Assembly (NCBI GenBank): GCA_023398105.1 | Contig: JAEWST010000019.1 | Location: forward strand, 1 to 10,227 | DNA from: Bacillota bacterium | GTDB taxonomy: Bacteria; Bacillota; Clostridia; Acetivibrionales; DSM-1351 | Reading direction: 5' to 3' | Length of the DNA stretch: 10,227 nucleotides | Shown: positions 1 through 8,500 of the stretch, in pieces | Layout: every line of letters begins with the position of its first letter | How positions within the stretch are numbered: position 1 is the first letter of the stretch | The notes under the pieces: model-generated | Databases searched by the model: none | The model's input: the letters and a program-made list of their open reading frames with translations, nothing else | Told to the model about the DNA's origin: nothing | Program-made: the position numbers and the translations under genes

Positions 1-2586
1 GCTAAGAAGATCGCTGTTCTTGACCGTACAAAAGAGCCAGGTGCATTAGCTGAGCCACTTTACCTTGATGTTGCTACAACACTTCGTGAAGCAGGAATGC
101 ATGATGTTGTTCTTACAAACGGACGTTATGGACTTGGTTCAAAAGATACTCCACCTTCATCTGTATTTGCAGTATATACAGAATTGAAGAAGGATGAGCC
201 AAAAGCTCGTTTCACTCTTGGTATCGTAGATGATGTTACAAACTTAAGCTTGCCAGAAATCAAGCCAGCTCCTATTACATCTGCTGCAGGTACTGTAGAA
301 TGTAAATTCTGGGGTCTTGGTGGAGACGGTACAGTTGGTGCTAACAAGAACTCAACTAAGATTATCGGTGACCACACAGACAAATACATACAAGCATACT
401 TCCAGTATGACTCTAAGAAGACTGGTGGTATTACAATATCACATCTTCGTTTTGGTGATAAGCCAATCAAGAGTCCATATTACATAAATCAGGCTGACTT
501 TGTTGCATGTCACAACCCATCATATGTTGTTAAAGGATATAAGATGGTTCAGGACGTTAAGCCAGGCGGAATCTTTATGATTAACTGCCAATGGTCTGAT
601 GAAGAATTATCAGCTAATTTAAATGCTGCTGCAAAAAAATATATTGCAGATAACAACATTCAATTATACACAATCAATGCTATTGATAAAGCAGCTGAAA
701 TTGGTATGGGTAAACGTACTAATACTATTCTTCAATCTGCATTCTTCAAATTAGCAAAGGTTATGCCAATTGACGAAGCTATTGATTTCATGAAATCTGC
801 TGCTAAGAAGTCTTACGGCAAAAAGGGTGATGCAATTGTAGAGATGAACTACAAAGCAATTGATGCTGGTGTAGATGCTCTCCACAAGGTTGAAGTTCCT
901 GCATCATGGTCAAAGCCAGAGGCAGATGCTCCAGCAGCTGAGCTTAAGGGTCGTCCAGAAGTAGTTAAGATGGTTAAGGAAATTATGAATCCTATTGCAT
1001 TAATGGATGGTGACAGCCTACCTGTATCAGCCTTCAAGGATATTGCAGATGGACAGTTTGAGTTAGGTGCTGCTGCGTATGAAAAACGTGGTACTGCTGT
1101 AAATGTTCCAGAATGGGATCCAGAAAAATGTATTCAGTGTAACAGCTGTTCATATGTATGTTCACATGCTACTATTCGTCCATTCATGCTAAGTGAAGAT
1201 GAAATAAAAGCTGCTCCTTCAAATATCAAGCTTGCTGATACTAAGCCAAAGGCTAGTGAATACAAGTTTACAATGAGCGTTACTCCACTTGACTGTATGG
1301 GATGTGGAGAATGTATTACAGTATGTCCTAAGGATGCTATCAAGATGGTTCCTCAGGAATCACAGGCAGACCAGCAGCCAGTATTTGATTACTTAGTTGC
1401 TAATGTAAGCAAGAAACCAGGAGTTCCAGATGCTACAACAGTTAAGGGCTCACAGTTCTGTCAGCCACTTCTCGAATTCTCAGGAAGCTGTGCAGGTTGT
1501 GCTGAAACATCTTATGCTCGTTTAATCACTCAGCTCTTTGGTGAACATATGTATATATCAAACGCTACAGGATGTTCTTCTATCTGGGGTGGTCCTGCTG
1601 CAACTAGTCCATATACAGTAAACAAAGATTCAAATAAGGGTCCAGCTTGGGCTAACTCATTATTTGAAGATAACGCAGAACATGGATATGGTATGTACCT
1701 TGGACAGAAAGTACTTCGTGACCAAGCTATCGAAAATCTTGAGAAAATTGCTACTTCAGATAAAGCGTCAGCTGAGTTTAAAGCTGCATTTGATAAATTT
1801 ATGGAAACAAAAGAAAAGACAAGAGAAAACGGTGCTGCTGCTGATGCATTAATCGTTGAACTTGAAAAGGCTGCTGCTGCTGGTTGTGAGCTTTCAAAAG
1901 AAGTTCTTGACAAGAAACAGTACCTCTCCAAGAAGTCTGTATGGATTCTCGGTGGTGACGGATGGGCATACGATATCGGATTCGGTGGACTTGACCATGT
2001 AATTGCTTCAGGTGACAATGTTAATATATTTGTATTCGATACAGAAATGTATTCAAATACAGGTGGTCAGGCTTCTAAGGCTTCCAACATCGGTGAAGTT
2101 TGTCAGTTCGCTGCTGCTGGTAAGGAAATTGGAAAGAAAAATCTTGCTGAAATCGCTATGAGTTATGGTTATGTATATGTAGCACAGATTGCTCTTGGTG
2201 CTAACCCAGCTCAGGCTGTTAAGGTTATTGCTGAAGCAGAAGCTTATCCAGGACCTTCACTTATCATTGGTTATTCACCTTGTGAACTTCACGGAGTTAA
2301 AGGTGGCATGAACCACTGTCAAGACGAAATGAAGGCTGCTGTTAAGTCAGGCTACTGGAACTTATTCTCCTTCAACCCAGCTCTTAAGGCAGAAGGAAAG
2401 AATCCATTTACATTGACTTCAAAACCTTCTGATGGATCATATCAGTCATTCTTGAATAACGAAACTCGTTACACAAGCTTGACTCGTGCATTCCCAGAGC
2501 GTGCTAAAGAACTCTTCGATGCATCTGAAAAGGCTGCTATGGAGCGTTATGAGCACTTGTTAAAGTTGGTAGAGCTTTATAAGTAA
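1..2586 (+). CDS. nifJ: Pyruvate:ferredoxin (flavodoxin) oxidoreductase, 5'-partial
   Basis: This is the C-terminal 861 residues of a single-chain PFOR. The family is usually about 1170-1200 residues, so roughly 310 N-terminal residues lie left of the window; the frame is open from base 1. The enzyme oxidises pyruvate with CoA to acetyl-CoA and CO2 and reduces ferredoxin in the cytoplasm. Numbering from base 1, the fragment opens in domain II (LDRTKEPGA). It continues through the gamma-type domain (FWGLGGDGTVGANKN) and the EKR region to two ferredoxin-type 4Fe-4S motifs, C377/C380/C383/C387 and C432/C435/C438/C442. The TPP domain follows, with C497 and C500 (GSCAGCAE), C525 (TGCSS) and C761 (SPCELHG) as likely ligands of the proximal cluster. 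The TPP/Mg motif is GDGWAYDIGFGG (D653) with N686 in SNTGGQ. All key residues are present and the reading frame is clean, so the enzyme looks functional. A strong terminator follows, so it ends its transcription unit. The symbol por is also used; a role in nitrogen fixation is not implied. Confidence 0.97.
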   Translation, partial: AKKIAVLDRTKEPGALAEPLYLDVATTLREAGMHDVVLTNGRYGLGSKDTPPSSVFAVYTELKKDEPKARFTLGIVDDVTNLSLPEIKPAPITSAAGTVECKFWGLGGDGTVGANKNSTKIIGDHTDKYIQAYFQYDSKKTGGITISHLRFGDKPIKSPYYINQADFVACHNPSYVVKGYKMVQDVKPGGIFMINCQWSDEELSANLNAAAKKYIADNNIQLYTINAIDKAAEIGMGKRTNTILQSAFFKLAKVMPIDEAIDFMKSAAKKSYGKKGDAIVEMNYKAIDAGVDALHKVEVPASWSKPEADAPAAELKGRPEVVKMVKEIMNPIALMDGDSLPVSAFKDIADGQFELGAAAYEKRGTAVNVPEWDPEKCIQCNSCSYVCSHATIRPFMLSEDEIKAAPSNIKLADTKPKASEYKFTMSVTPLDCMGCGECITVCPKDAIKMVPQESQADQQPVFDYLVANVSKKPGVPDATTVKGSQFCQPLLEFSGSCAGCAETSYARLITQLFGEHMYISNATGCSSIWGGPAATSPYTVNKDSNKGPAWANSLFEDNAEHGYGMYLGQKVLRDQAIENLEKIATSDKASAEFKAAFDKFMETKEKTRENGAAADALIVELEKAAAAGCELSKEVLDKKQYLSKKSVWILGGDGWAYDIGFGGLDHVIASGDNVNIFVFDTEMYSNTGGQASKASNIGEVCQFAAAGKEIGKKNLAEIAMSYGYVYVAQIALGANPAQAVKVIAEAEAYPGPSLIIGYSPCELHGVKGGMNHCQDEMKAAVKSGYWNLFSFNPALKAEGKNPFTLTSKPSDGSYQSFLNNETRYTSLTRAFPERAKELFDASEKAAMERYEHLLKLVELYK

Positions 2587-2700
2587 GAGGTTAATAAGCT
2601 AGAGTACCAAGTTCGTGAGAACAGGGTGCATTAGTTAATAATAAATAATGGTCTGTGATTATAGGATAATTTATCTAGTACTCATAGACATCGGATAAAT

Positions 2701-2753
2701 AGAGCCTTCGCATAACTATCTTAGTAGGGTAGTTGTGTGGGGGCTTTGTTTTT
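2701..2753 (+). terminator. Rho-independent terminator of the PFOR gene
   Basis: A long hairpin can be drawn by hand. Bases 2703-2720 pair with 2728-2745 along 18 positions, several of them G-U, around a 7-base loop (2721-2727). The stem is followed directly by a T-rich tract (TTTGTTTTT) to 2753. It lies 115 bases after the PFOR stop and about 118 bases before the next gene, so it separates the two transcription units. Confidence 0.85.
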
Positions 2754-2857
2754 GGTTCTATGTCAAATTAGTGGGGTAAGTATATTAGAAATTTGTATGT
2801 AGATTTCATGAGTTTAAATGGTATCATTATTTTAAGGGAAAAAAATGGATTAAATAT

Positions 2858-2864
2858 GGAGGTG
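2858..2864 (+). promoter_or_regulatory. Ribosome binding site that fixes the GH5 start
   Basis: GGAGGTG lies 6 bases before ATG 2871. The same frame is open further upstream, to an ATG at 2793, but that start has no comparable site. It would also put 26 extra residues in front of an otherwise standard signal peptide. The 2871 start is therefore preferred. Confidence 0.85.
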
Positions 2865-2870
2865 TATGTA

Positions 2871-4685
2871 ATGTTCAAAAGTAAGAGATTTAAAGTTTTT
2901 TTGCAATTGGTGATTGGTTTGTTTGTTATTTCAACCCTTTCTTCTGGTTTAAATGTCTCGGCGGCGTCAGAACTAACATCTGATTTTAAACAGTTAAACC
3001 ACGCACAGCTTCTTTCTGATATGGGAACTGGCTGGAATTTAGGCAATTCCTTTGAAGCGTCTGTTAACGGTAACCCTTCTGAGACAAGCTGGAATAATCC
3101 TACCGTAACAAAGGAGTTAATTACAAAGGTTAAAAATGCAGGCTTTAATACAATTCGTATTCCGGTTTCTTACCTTAACAAAATAGGTAGTGGACCTGAC
3201 TACATTGTTGAAGCGGCTTGGCTGAACAGAGTCAAGGAAGCTGTTGACTATGCAATAAGTCAGGACATGTATGTTATGATCAATATGCATGGTGACGGCT
3301 ACAAAACAGTGGTTGGCTCATGGCTTATAGTTGATGCAGAGGATCAAGAGACAATCAGAGAAAAATACGAAAAGGTATGGCAGCAAATAGCTAATAAATT
3401 TATAAATTACGATGAGCATTTGATTTTCGAATCAATGAATGAAGAATTTGACGGTGACTGGGACGACCCTAAACCTGCGGATTACGCAAACTTAAATGTA
3501 TATAATCAGATATTTGTTGATACAGTAAGAAAAACAGGTGGAAACAACAGTGCTAGATGGCTGCTGATACCAGGCTGGAATACTGATATATACTATACAA
3601 CTGGTGACTTCGGCTTTAAGATTCCAACGGATAATTACAGATCAGCTTCAATTCCTGCTTCGGAAAAGAGAATAGCAATATCTGTCCATTATTATACGCC
3701 TTGGGATTTCTGCGGTGCTGAATCTCAAATAACCCAATGGGGAGCTACTGCAACCGTAGCTGATAGAACTGTGTCATGGGGTCAAGAAGACTATATGGAA
3801 TCCCAATTCAATATAATGTACAATAAATTTGTAAAACAGGGCTATCCTTTCGTAGTAGGAGAATACGGCTCCATAGACAAGACAAAATCTGACCCAGAAA
3901 ATAATACCTATCGTGAGATATTTGCGAAAGCATTATGCTCAAAGACAAAAAAATACGGTGGTGTTCCTGTATACTGGGATAATGGATATAATGAAAGCTC
4001 TGGATTTGGAGTGTTTAATAGAAGTACAGGACTTGCTACCCAGCAAGGAATAATTGATGCGATAATGGATGCAAAGGAAACAACACCTGATTATGATCCG
4101 AATGTGGAGCCTATTGTTGTAAAACCTACTCCGATACCAGACGGGAGCTTCATAGTTACTTACGACAGCGGTGACAGCGGTACTGTAAATATGTCTATTG
4201 AAAGCAAGCTTAGGCTGAATATTGACTCATGGACACTTGAGTTCAAGTTCCCCGGAGATCAGAATATAACAAGCATTTGGGGTGGAAAGTATACTCAAAA
4301 CGGTTCGTCGGTAGTGATAACAAATGCAGATTATAACGGCAAAATAGCTGCAGACGGAGGAAAAATCTCATTAGGATTTAATGTTTCTGGAAGTGGTGAA
4401 AAGCCTACAGCCTTTAAGGTAAACGGATCATTAGCTGTCGGCAGTGTTATTGATCCTCAACAGGATGTTAAATATGGCGATGTAGATCAGGACGGAAGCA
4501 TTACTTCATTGGATTTTGCTACTGTAAAAAAACATTTGCTTGGAATAGAAATCCTCACAGGAGATAAATTTACAATTGCTGATGTGGACGGTGACAAGAG
4601 CATCACAGCATTAGATTTGGGCTATATCAAAAAATATTTATTAGGTATGGCTACGTATGAAGATTTTCCTGTTGTGGGGGAGTAA
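2871..4685 (+). CDS. Secreted cellulosomal GH5 endoglucanase-type enzyme with CBM2-like module and type I dockerin
   Basis: This 604-residue secreted protein probably cleaves beta-1,4-glucans (cellulose, possibly mixed-linkage glucan or xyloglucan). Residues 1-31 form a signal peptide: a Lys/Arg start, a hydrophobic core, and likely cleavage after VSA. The GH5 domain spans about 40-405. It shows GWNLGN (W55-N59), R96 in TIRIP, H140, the acid/base N190-E191 (FESMNEE), H273 and Y275 (SVHYYTP), the nucleophile E331 (VVGEYGS) and W369 (YWDNG), so the catalytic set is complete. A Pro-rich linker (about 409-426) leads to a CBM2-like beta-sandwich (427-519) that has no flanking cysteines. A two-repeat dockerin follows, with calcium loops at D537-D548 and D571-D582, which should plug the enzyme into a scaffoldin cohesin. 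The recognition pairs S546-L547 and A580-L581 look nearer the C. cellulolyticum type than the Ser-Thr C. thermocellum type. The gene stands alone between two terminators. The GH5 subfamily (4 or a neighbour) and the exact substrate are not settled. Confidence 0.93.
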   Translation: MFKSKRFKVFLQLVIGLFVISTLSSGLNVSAASELTSDFKQLNHAQLLSDMGTGWNLGNSFEASVNGNPSETSWNNPTVTKELITKVKNAGFNTIRIPVSYLNKIGSGPDYIVEAAWLNRVKEAVDYAISQDMYVMINMHGDGYKTVVGSWLIVDAEDQETIREKYEKVWQQIANKFINYDEHLIFESMNEEFDGDWDDPKPADYANLNVYNQIFVDTVRKTGGNNSARWLLIPGWNTDIYYTTGDFGFKIPTDNYRSASIPASEKRIAISVHYYTPWDFCGAESQITQWGATATVADRTVSWGQEDYMESQFNIMYNKFVKQGYPFVVGEYGSIDKTKSDPENNTYREIFAKALCSKTKKYGGVPVYWDNGYNESSGFGVFNRSTGLATQQGIIDAIMDAKETTPDYDPNVEPIVVKPTPIPDGSFIVTYDSGDSGTVNMSIESKLRLNIDSWTLEFKFPGDQNITSIWGGKYTQNGSSVVITNADYNGKIAADGGKISLGFNVSGSGEKPTAFKVNGSLAVGSVIDPQQDVKYGDVDQDGSITSLDFATVKKHLLGIEILTGDKFTIADVDGDKSITALDLGYIKKYLLGMATYEDFPVVGE

Positions 4686-4726
4686 ATACCTGACTATAGA
4701 AAGCGTTGAAAAATCTTTTATAGTTT

Positions 4727-4796
4727 AATTACTTTAATATAGCAGTGAAAGTAATAAAATGGTCTATGCCGGGTTGTGGTGTAGGCTGTTTTTTTA
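4727..4796 (+). repeat. 70-bp terminator-bearing direct repeat, copy 1
   Basis: This stretch matches 5241-5310 at 64 of 70 positions without gaps. The last 35 bases (hairpin and T-run) differ at only one base, in the loop; the other five differences lie in the 5' half. The pattern fits a true duplication in which the hairpin has stayed functional, rather than chance AT-rich similarity. Confidence 0.9.
4761..4795 (+). terminator. Rho-independent terminator of the GH5 gene (repeat copy 1)
   Basis: Bases 4761-4770 pair with 4778-4787 along 10 positions, some G-U, around a 7-base loop. A run of seven T (4789-4795) follows. The hairpin begins 75 bases after the GH5 stop. It forms the 3' half of a 70-bp sequence that recurs 514 bp downstream. 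Confidence 0.75.
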
Positions 4797-5018
4797 TGCA
4801 TGATAGTAAGAGGAATGTTTTTTTCAGTTTACAGAGAAATTTAAATAGGGCTTGCTGAACGATAGTAAACATGCATGAATCTTGTATTCGATTAACATAT
4901 TTGTGATTCAAGTGTATGGTTTTTAAATATATATGAGAAATATCGGTGCATCTTAATTGAATTAAAAAGAGTACAATTTAAATTAATGGCTTTGCTTCCA
5001 AAATAATTGCTCTAAATA

Positions 5019-5060
5019 GCTCGAAAGTATAGTCGGTGCTTACATTGTACACTTTCGAGC
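5019..5060. repeat. Perfect 10-bp inverted repeat with 22-base loop
   Basis: GCTCGAAAGT at 5019-5028 is the exact reverse complement of ACTTTCGAGC at 5051-5060. No T-run follows on either strand, so it is not a standard terminator. The right arm also encodes the last residues of the - strand remnant. Confidence 0.6.
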
Positions 5061-5185
5061 CTCAAAAAACTCAACATCCTGTCTCGGATTTTTACTAAAA
5101 GCTACTTCCTGTAGCTTTTTCGGCATACGTTCATAAGCTTCACCTATATTTCAGCAATTATTTCTAACCAAGCTTTGCCATTAAT
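5040..5185 (-). pseudogene. Short frameshifted coding remnant, possibly of an Rpn/PD-(D/E)XK-type protein
   Basis: On the - strand, bases 5150 down to 5040 read as 36 codons ending in TAA. The text is protein-like (GEAYERMPKKLQ, then FSKNPRQDVEFFEAR). Just upstream, bases 5185-5150 in another frame give AWLEIIAE. Joining the two across a small indel gives one continuous protein-like stretch. The pattern (aliphatic LE-IIAE, AYE, then a charged helix ending in EAR) recalls the helical region after the nuclease core in Rpn-family transposase-like proteins. That assignment is from memory of the family and is weak. There is no start codon, ribosome binding site or catalytic core, so nothing functional is claimed. 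Confidence 0.3.
5097..5119. repeat. 9-bp hairpin with T-run, terminator-like
   Basis: AAAAGCTAC (5097-5105) pairs with GTAGCTTTT (5111-5119) around a 5-base loop. On the + strand the T residues are part of the stem and run to 5120. It could act as a weak terminator, but it also overlaps the - strand coding remnant, so the symmetry may be accidental. Confidence 0.4.
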
Positions 5186-5240
5186 TTAATTGCACTTTTA
5201 TTATTTTCCAATCATATTCTTTATCCGTTCAGCAATCCCT

Positions 5241-5310
5241 AATTACTGTAATATAACAATGGAAGTAACAAAATGGTCTATGCCGAGTTGTGGTGTAGGC
5301 TGTTTTTTTA
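5241..5310 (+). repeat. 70-bp terminator-bearing direct repeat, copy 2
   Basis: This is the second copy of 4727-4796, in the same orientation. Unlike copy 1 it follows no intact + strand gene. It may mark the end of a lost gene, such as a second cellulosomal gene removed by deletion. It could also be a dispersed element that carries a terminator. It now shields the NACHT gene from upstream read-through. Confidence 0.9.
5275..5309 (+). terminator. Orphan Rho-independent terminator (repeat copy 2)
   Basis: The stem 5275-5284 pairs with 5292-5301 in the same 10 positions as in copy 1. The 7-base loop differs by one base, and a run of seven T (5303-5309) follows. No intact gene lies between it and the previous terminator. 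Confidence 0.7.
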
Positions 5311-5343
5311 TAGCAGCAAGATATAACAAACTATGGAAATTGA

Positions 5344-5352
5344 TGTTATAAT
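5344..5352 (+). promoter_or_regulatory. Candidate extended -10 promoter for the NACHT gene
   Basis: TGTTATAAT matches the extended -10 form TGnTATAAT. No good -35 hexamer lies 16-18 bases upstream (TAACAA at 5324-5329 is poor), which extended -10 promoters tolerate. Start of transcription would be near 5359, giving a leader of about 160 bases. It lies just after the orphan terminator. Confidence 0.4.
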
Positions 5353-5520
5353 TATACTAATGTAGCTTCTGAAATAGAGGTTGGATATGATTTGTGAAAG
5401 TGTAAAAATGAGATGATGGGCTTAGGCAGGTATACATATCTAAAAATATATAAGATAGATAGCAGAGAGTACTATTACACTTTAGAACACTTTTGATAAA
5501 GGGATTGGAGTTGAAGATTT

Positions 5521-8500
5521 ATGCAGGGCTTTCTAAATAGTATTATTGAGTTATTTTCAAATTTAATAGATATCGGTTCAATTATAGGTGATATTTCAGC
5601 ATTATGGCTTGTTGTTCCATCGATTCTCACACCAATAATTTTATTACTGATGGACAAGAAGCGAGTAATAAGCCAAATTGCTACATGTAACGGGATGGTT
5701 GGGAAAGAGTACAAAAAAGAGCACAAAAAAGTTTTTAAAAGTTATGTTGCACAAAATCTAATTGATGTTTCTAACAATAAAAAAAATGTAACATTCAAAA
5801 GTTTAGCAAAAGAAATTAGAAACAGTAATTTAGAAGATAAAGTGTGGTTCATAATTGATGAATCAGGTATTGGTAAAACCACTATTTTAGAACATCTGGT
5901 ATTTAAGTATGCTCTTAGAAGAAATGTAAGAGCGGAATATATTGAAGGAAGAAATTGTGTATACAAAAAGTTCAAAAATATTTCTTGCTTGAAAGACTTG
6001 CTAGAGAATATAGAAAAGGCAGCTAATGGAACTACAATTTTTTTAGATGCGTTTGACGAATTCCTAGTTCTCAGGAACGAAGATGCTTCGGATATTCTCG
6101 ACAAGATGTTTGAAGCTATTCGTAACAACTATCCTGCCTTGGGAAAGATAGTTATTACAACAAGACTTACTCCTCTAAAAAACGGCTTACAACTAATACA
6201 AGATAACAAAACGAATAATTTATCATCTACAAATACAAAAGTACGCATTTTGAAAGTGAATCATTTTACAAAAGAACAAATATTGGCTCTATATACTAAA
6301 GCAGGCGGCACCAAATATATTAATATTAACGAAAAAAATAAAATAGAAAAACTCATGAAGGGAAAATACCCTAAAAGAATGGAAGATTATCTTAAGAATC
6401 ATGAGAAATCTATTTTTAATATTCCTTTTACAATAAAGTATGCAGATACTCTTTTTGAAAATATAAGTGATAAAGATATTGGAAAGCTTAATGTCGAAAA
6501 TATATTTCCCATGTTAGTAGAAATATGGCTTAAACGAGAATTGGATATTTACAACTGCGGAATAGGAAAAAGCTCAGACCACCTAGATTTTGAAAGCTTT
6601 TCAGAAAACATTTTTGGAAATATTAATGATGTAATCGGCTATTTGATTGAAAAGGACACATTTCAGATTCCAAAAGATGAATTCGAAAAAATTATTGCTC
6701 AACATAGTTTGATTGATATGAATAGTGCTATAACCAGAAATGTTTTTCTACAAAATGTTGACGGAAGCTATGAGTTTAGCCATTTATTACTTTTAGAGTA
6801 CTTTTTAGCAAAAAGGCTGGTAAAAGAGAAATATAAGCTTACCAAAAAGTATCTTTTAGATTCGTTTTTTTCAGGCATAAAGAAGAAGTATTTAAATGAA
6901 CTGGTAACTTCAATTCCTGATATAGTAGAAAAGCTTAACGTGTCTATAAAATACTATAATAAAAACAAAATAAAATATGAAGGTGTAATCAAGGAAGACG
7001 ATTTAATTAAGATATTAGAAGCTGATATTTTAAGCTTAAAAAGCGAAACAATTTTTACTATAGATGAATTCCTAGATATATTCCCTATGGTCAAAAGTAT
7101 TTATTTTAATAATATGAGGCTTACAGGAGAAGATATTGAAAGTTTTATCGAGGAAGGGTATCTTGATTTAAGTAATCAAAGTTTGGTAACTATAGATGGG
7201 ATAGATAAATTCGGATATACTGTATGCCTTGATATAAGTGGCAATATGATTCAGGATTTAAAACCGATTAATAATTTAACAGGATTGTCAGAACTATATG
7301 TATTTAATAGTCTTGAAGGTGTAAGGCTTGACGACATAAAGATACCTTTACTGGAAAAGTTTGGAACCAGCATTGATCTTGAGCATCAGATTGATGCAGT
7401 TTTGCGCAAGGTAAATTCAAAACAATACATTTTAGAGCCAAATAATAATAATTTAAACCTGTTTGTTTTATTGTGGAAGAAAAGTAAAGAAGGAGTTGAC
7501 ATATGGCTGAAATCAGCTGCAGATAGCTCTTTGTTAATCAAAATACTGGATGGAGAGGGAACTATTGATGAAAAAATTTATTTGCTTTCGGCGTTGTACT
7601 ATTTAAAAAATAAAAGTTTTCCTTTTTCTAGAGATACTTTACTTACAGGTCATAATTTGGGATCTTGCTTGATTGAACAGGGAAAATATGAAGAAGCGGA
7701 AGAGTTATATAAGGAAGTATATGAGAGAAGGAAAGTAATAGGAGAAGAAGCTGAGGCTACATTGGCAACAGGTCATAATTTGGGACATTGCTTGCATAAA
7801 CAGGGAAAATATGAAGAAGCGGAAGCGGTATTTAAGGAAGTATATGAGAGAAGGAAGAAAGCAAAAGGAAAAGAAGCCGAGGCAACATTGGACACAGGTC
7901 ATAATTTGGGATATTGCTTGGATGGACAGGGGAAATATGAAGAAGCGGAGGCGGTATATAAGGAAGTATATGAGAGAAGTAAAAAAGCAAGAGGAGAAGA
8001 AGCCGAGACAACTTTAATAACAGGTCATAATTTAGGATATTGTTTGCTTAGTCAGGGAAAATATGAAGAAGCGGAAGAGGTAAATAAGGAAGTATATGAG
8101 AGAAGGAAAAAAGTAAGAGGAGAAGAAGACGAGGAAACATTGACAACAGGTCATAATTTGGGATATTGCTTGCTTAGTCAGGGAAAATATGAAGAAGCGG
8201 AAGAGGTATATAAGGAAGTATATGAGCAAATGAAAAAAGTAATAGGAGAAGAAGCCGAGGAAACATTGACAACAGGCAGTAATTTGGGATATTGCTTGAT
8301 TAAACAGGAAAAATATGAAGAAGCGGAAGAGGTACTTACGGAAGTATATGAGAGAAGGAAAAAAGTAATAGGAGAAGCAGCCAAGGCTACATTGTCAACA
8401 GGCAATAATTTGGGATGTTGCTTGTCTAAACAGGGAAAATATGAAGAAGCAGAAGCTGTGTTGAAGGAAGTATATGAGAAAATAAAAAAAGTAATAGGAG

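Larger units (their letters stand above)
4964..5202. repeat. Inner imperfect inverted repeat enclosing two hairpins (MITE-like)
   Basis: The left arm (4964-4997) and right arm (5170-5202) are complementary over about 30 bases, with one bulged base, one 3-base internal mismatch and two single mismatches. The core of 13 straight pairs is 4978-4990 with 5177-5189. Two further hairpins sit inside (5019-5060 and 5097-5119), so the 239-base unit could fold into a three-way structure. It resembles a small non-autonomous element or a structured RNA. Neither can be proved from one copy. Confidence 0.5.
4847..5240. repeat. Outer imperfect inverted repeat of the junction region
   Basis: Bases 4847-4862 (AGGGCTTGCTGAACGA) match the reverse complement of 5225-5240 (AGGGATTGCTGAACGG) at 14 of 16 positions. 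The right arm abuts the second terminator repeat at 5241 directly. The arms are about 360 bases apart and enclose the inner inverted repeat and the coding remnant. They could be decayed ends of a mobile element, but no target duplication or transposase was found. Confidence 0.45.
4686..5520. other. 835-base gap with repeats and decayed sequence, no intact gene
   Basis: No reading frame here combines a plausible start, a ribosome binding site and protein-like composition. The gap holds the GH5 terminator, a second copy of the same terminator repeat, two levels of inverted repeats (outer 4847-4862 with 5225-5240; inner 4964-4997 with 5170-5202), two small hairpins, and a short frameshifted coding remnant on the - strand. 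The last 160 bases, after an extended -10 element, are probably the leader of the NACHT gene. The whole looks like an old insertion or deletion scar between the fibre-degradation gene and the defence-type block. Confidence 0.7.

Noticed and set aside
126..2018. Open frames on the - strand opposite the PFOR gene
   Set aside because: They run antisense to a highly conserved coding sequence, show no family resemblance, and follow from its codon bias.
2793..2870. Upstream ATG start for the GH5 gene, adding 26 residues
   Set aside because: There is no ribosome binding site before 2793, while GGAGGTG sits 6 bases before ATG 2871, where a normal signal peptide begins.
2754..2870. Promoter for the GH5 gene
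   Set aside because: A promoter must lie here, since a terminator precedes it, but no -35/-10 pair with acceptable spacing stood out, so none is listed.
4729..4911. 60-residue open frame on the - strand after the GH5 gene
   Set aside because: It runs backwards through the terminator hairpin, has no ribosome binding site and has no recognisable protein text.
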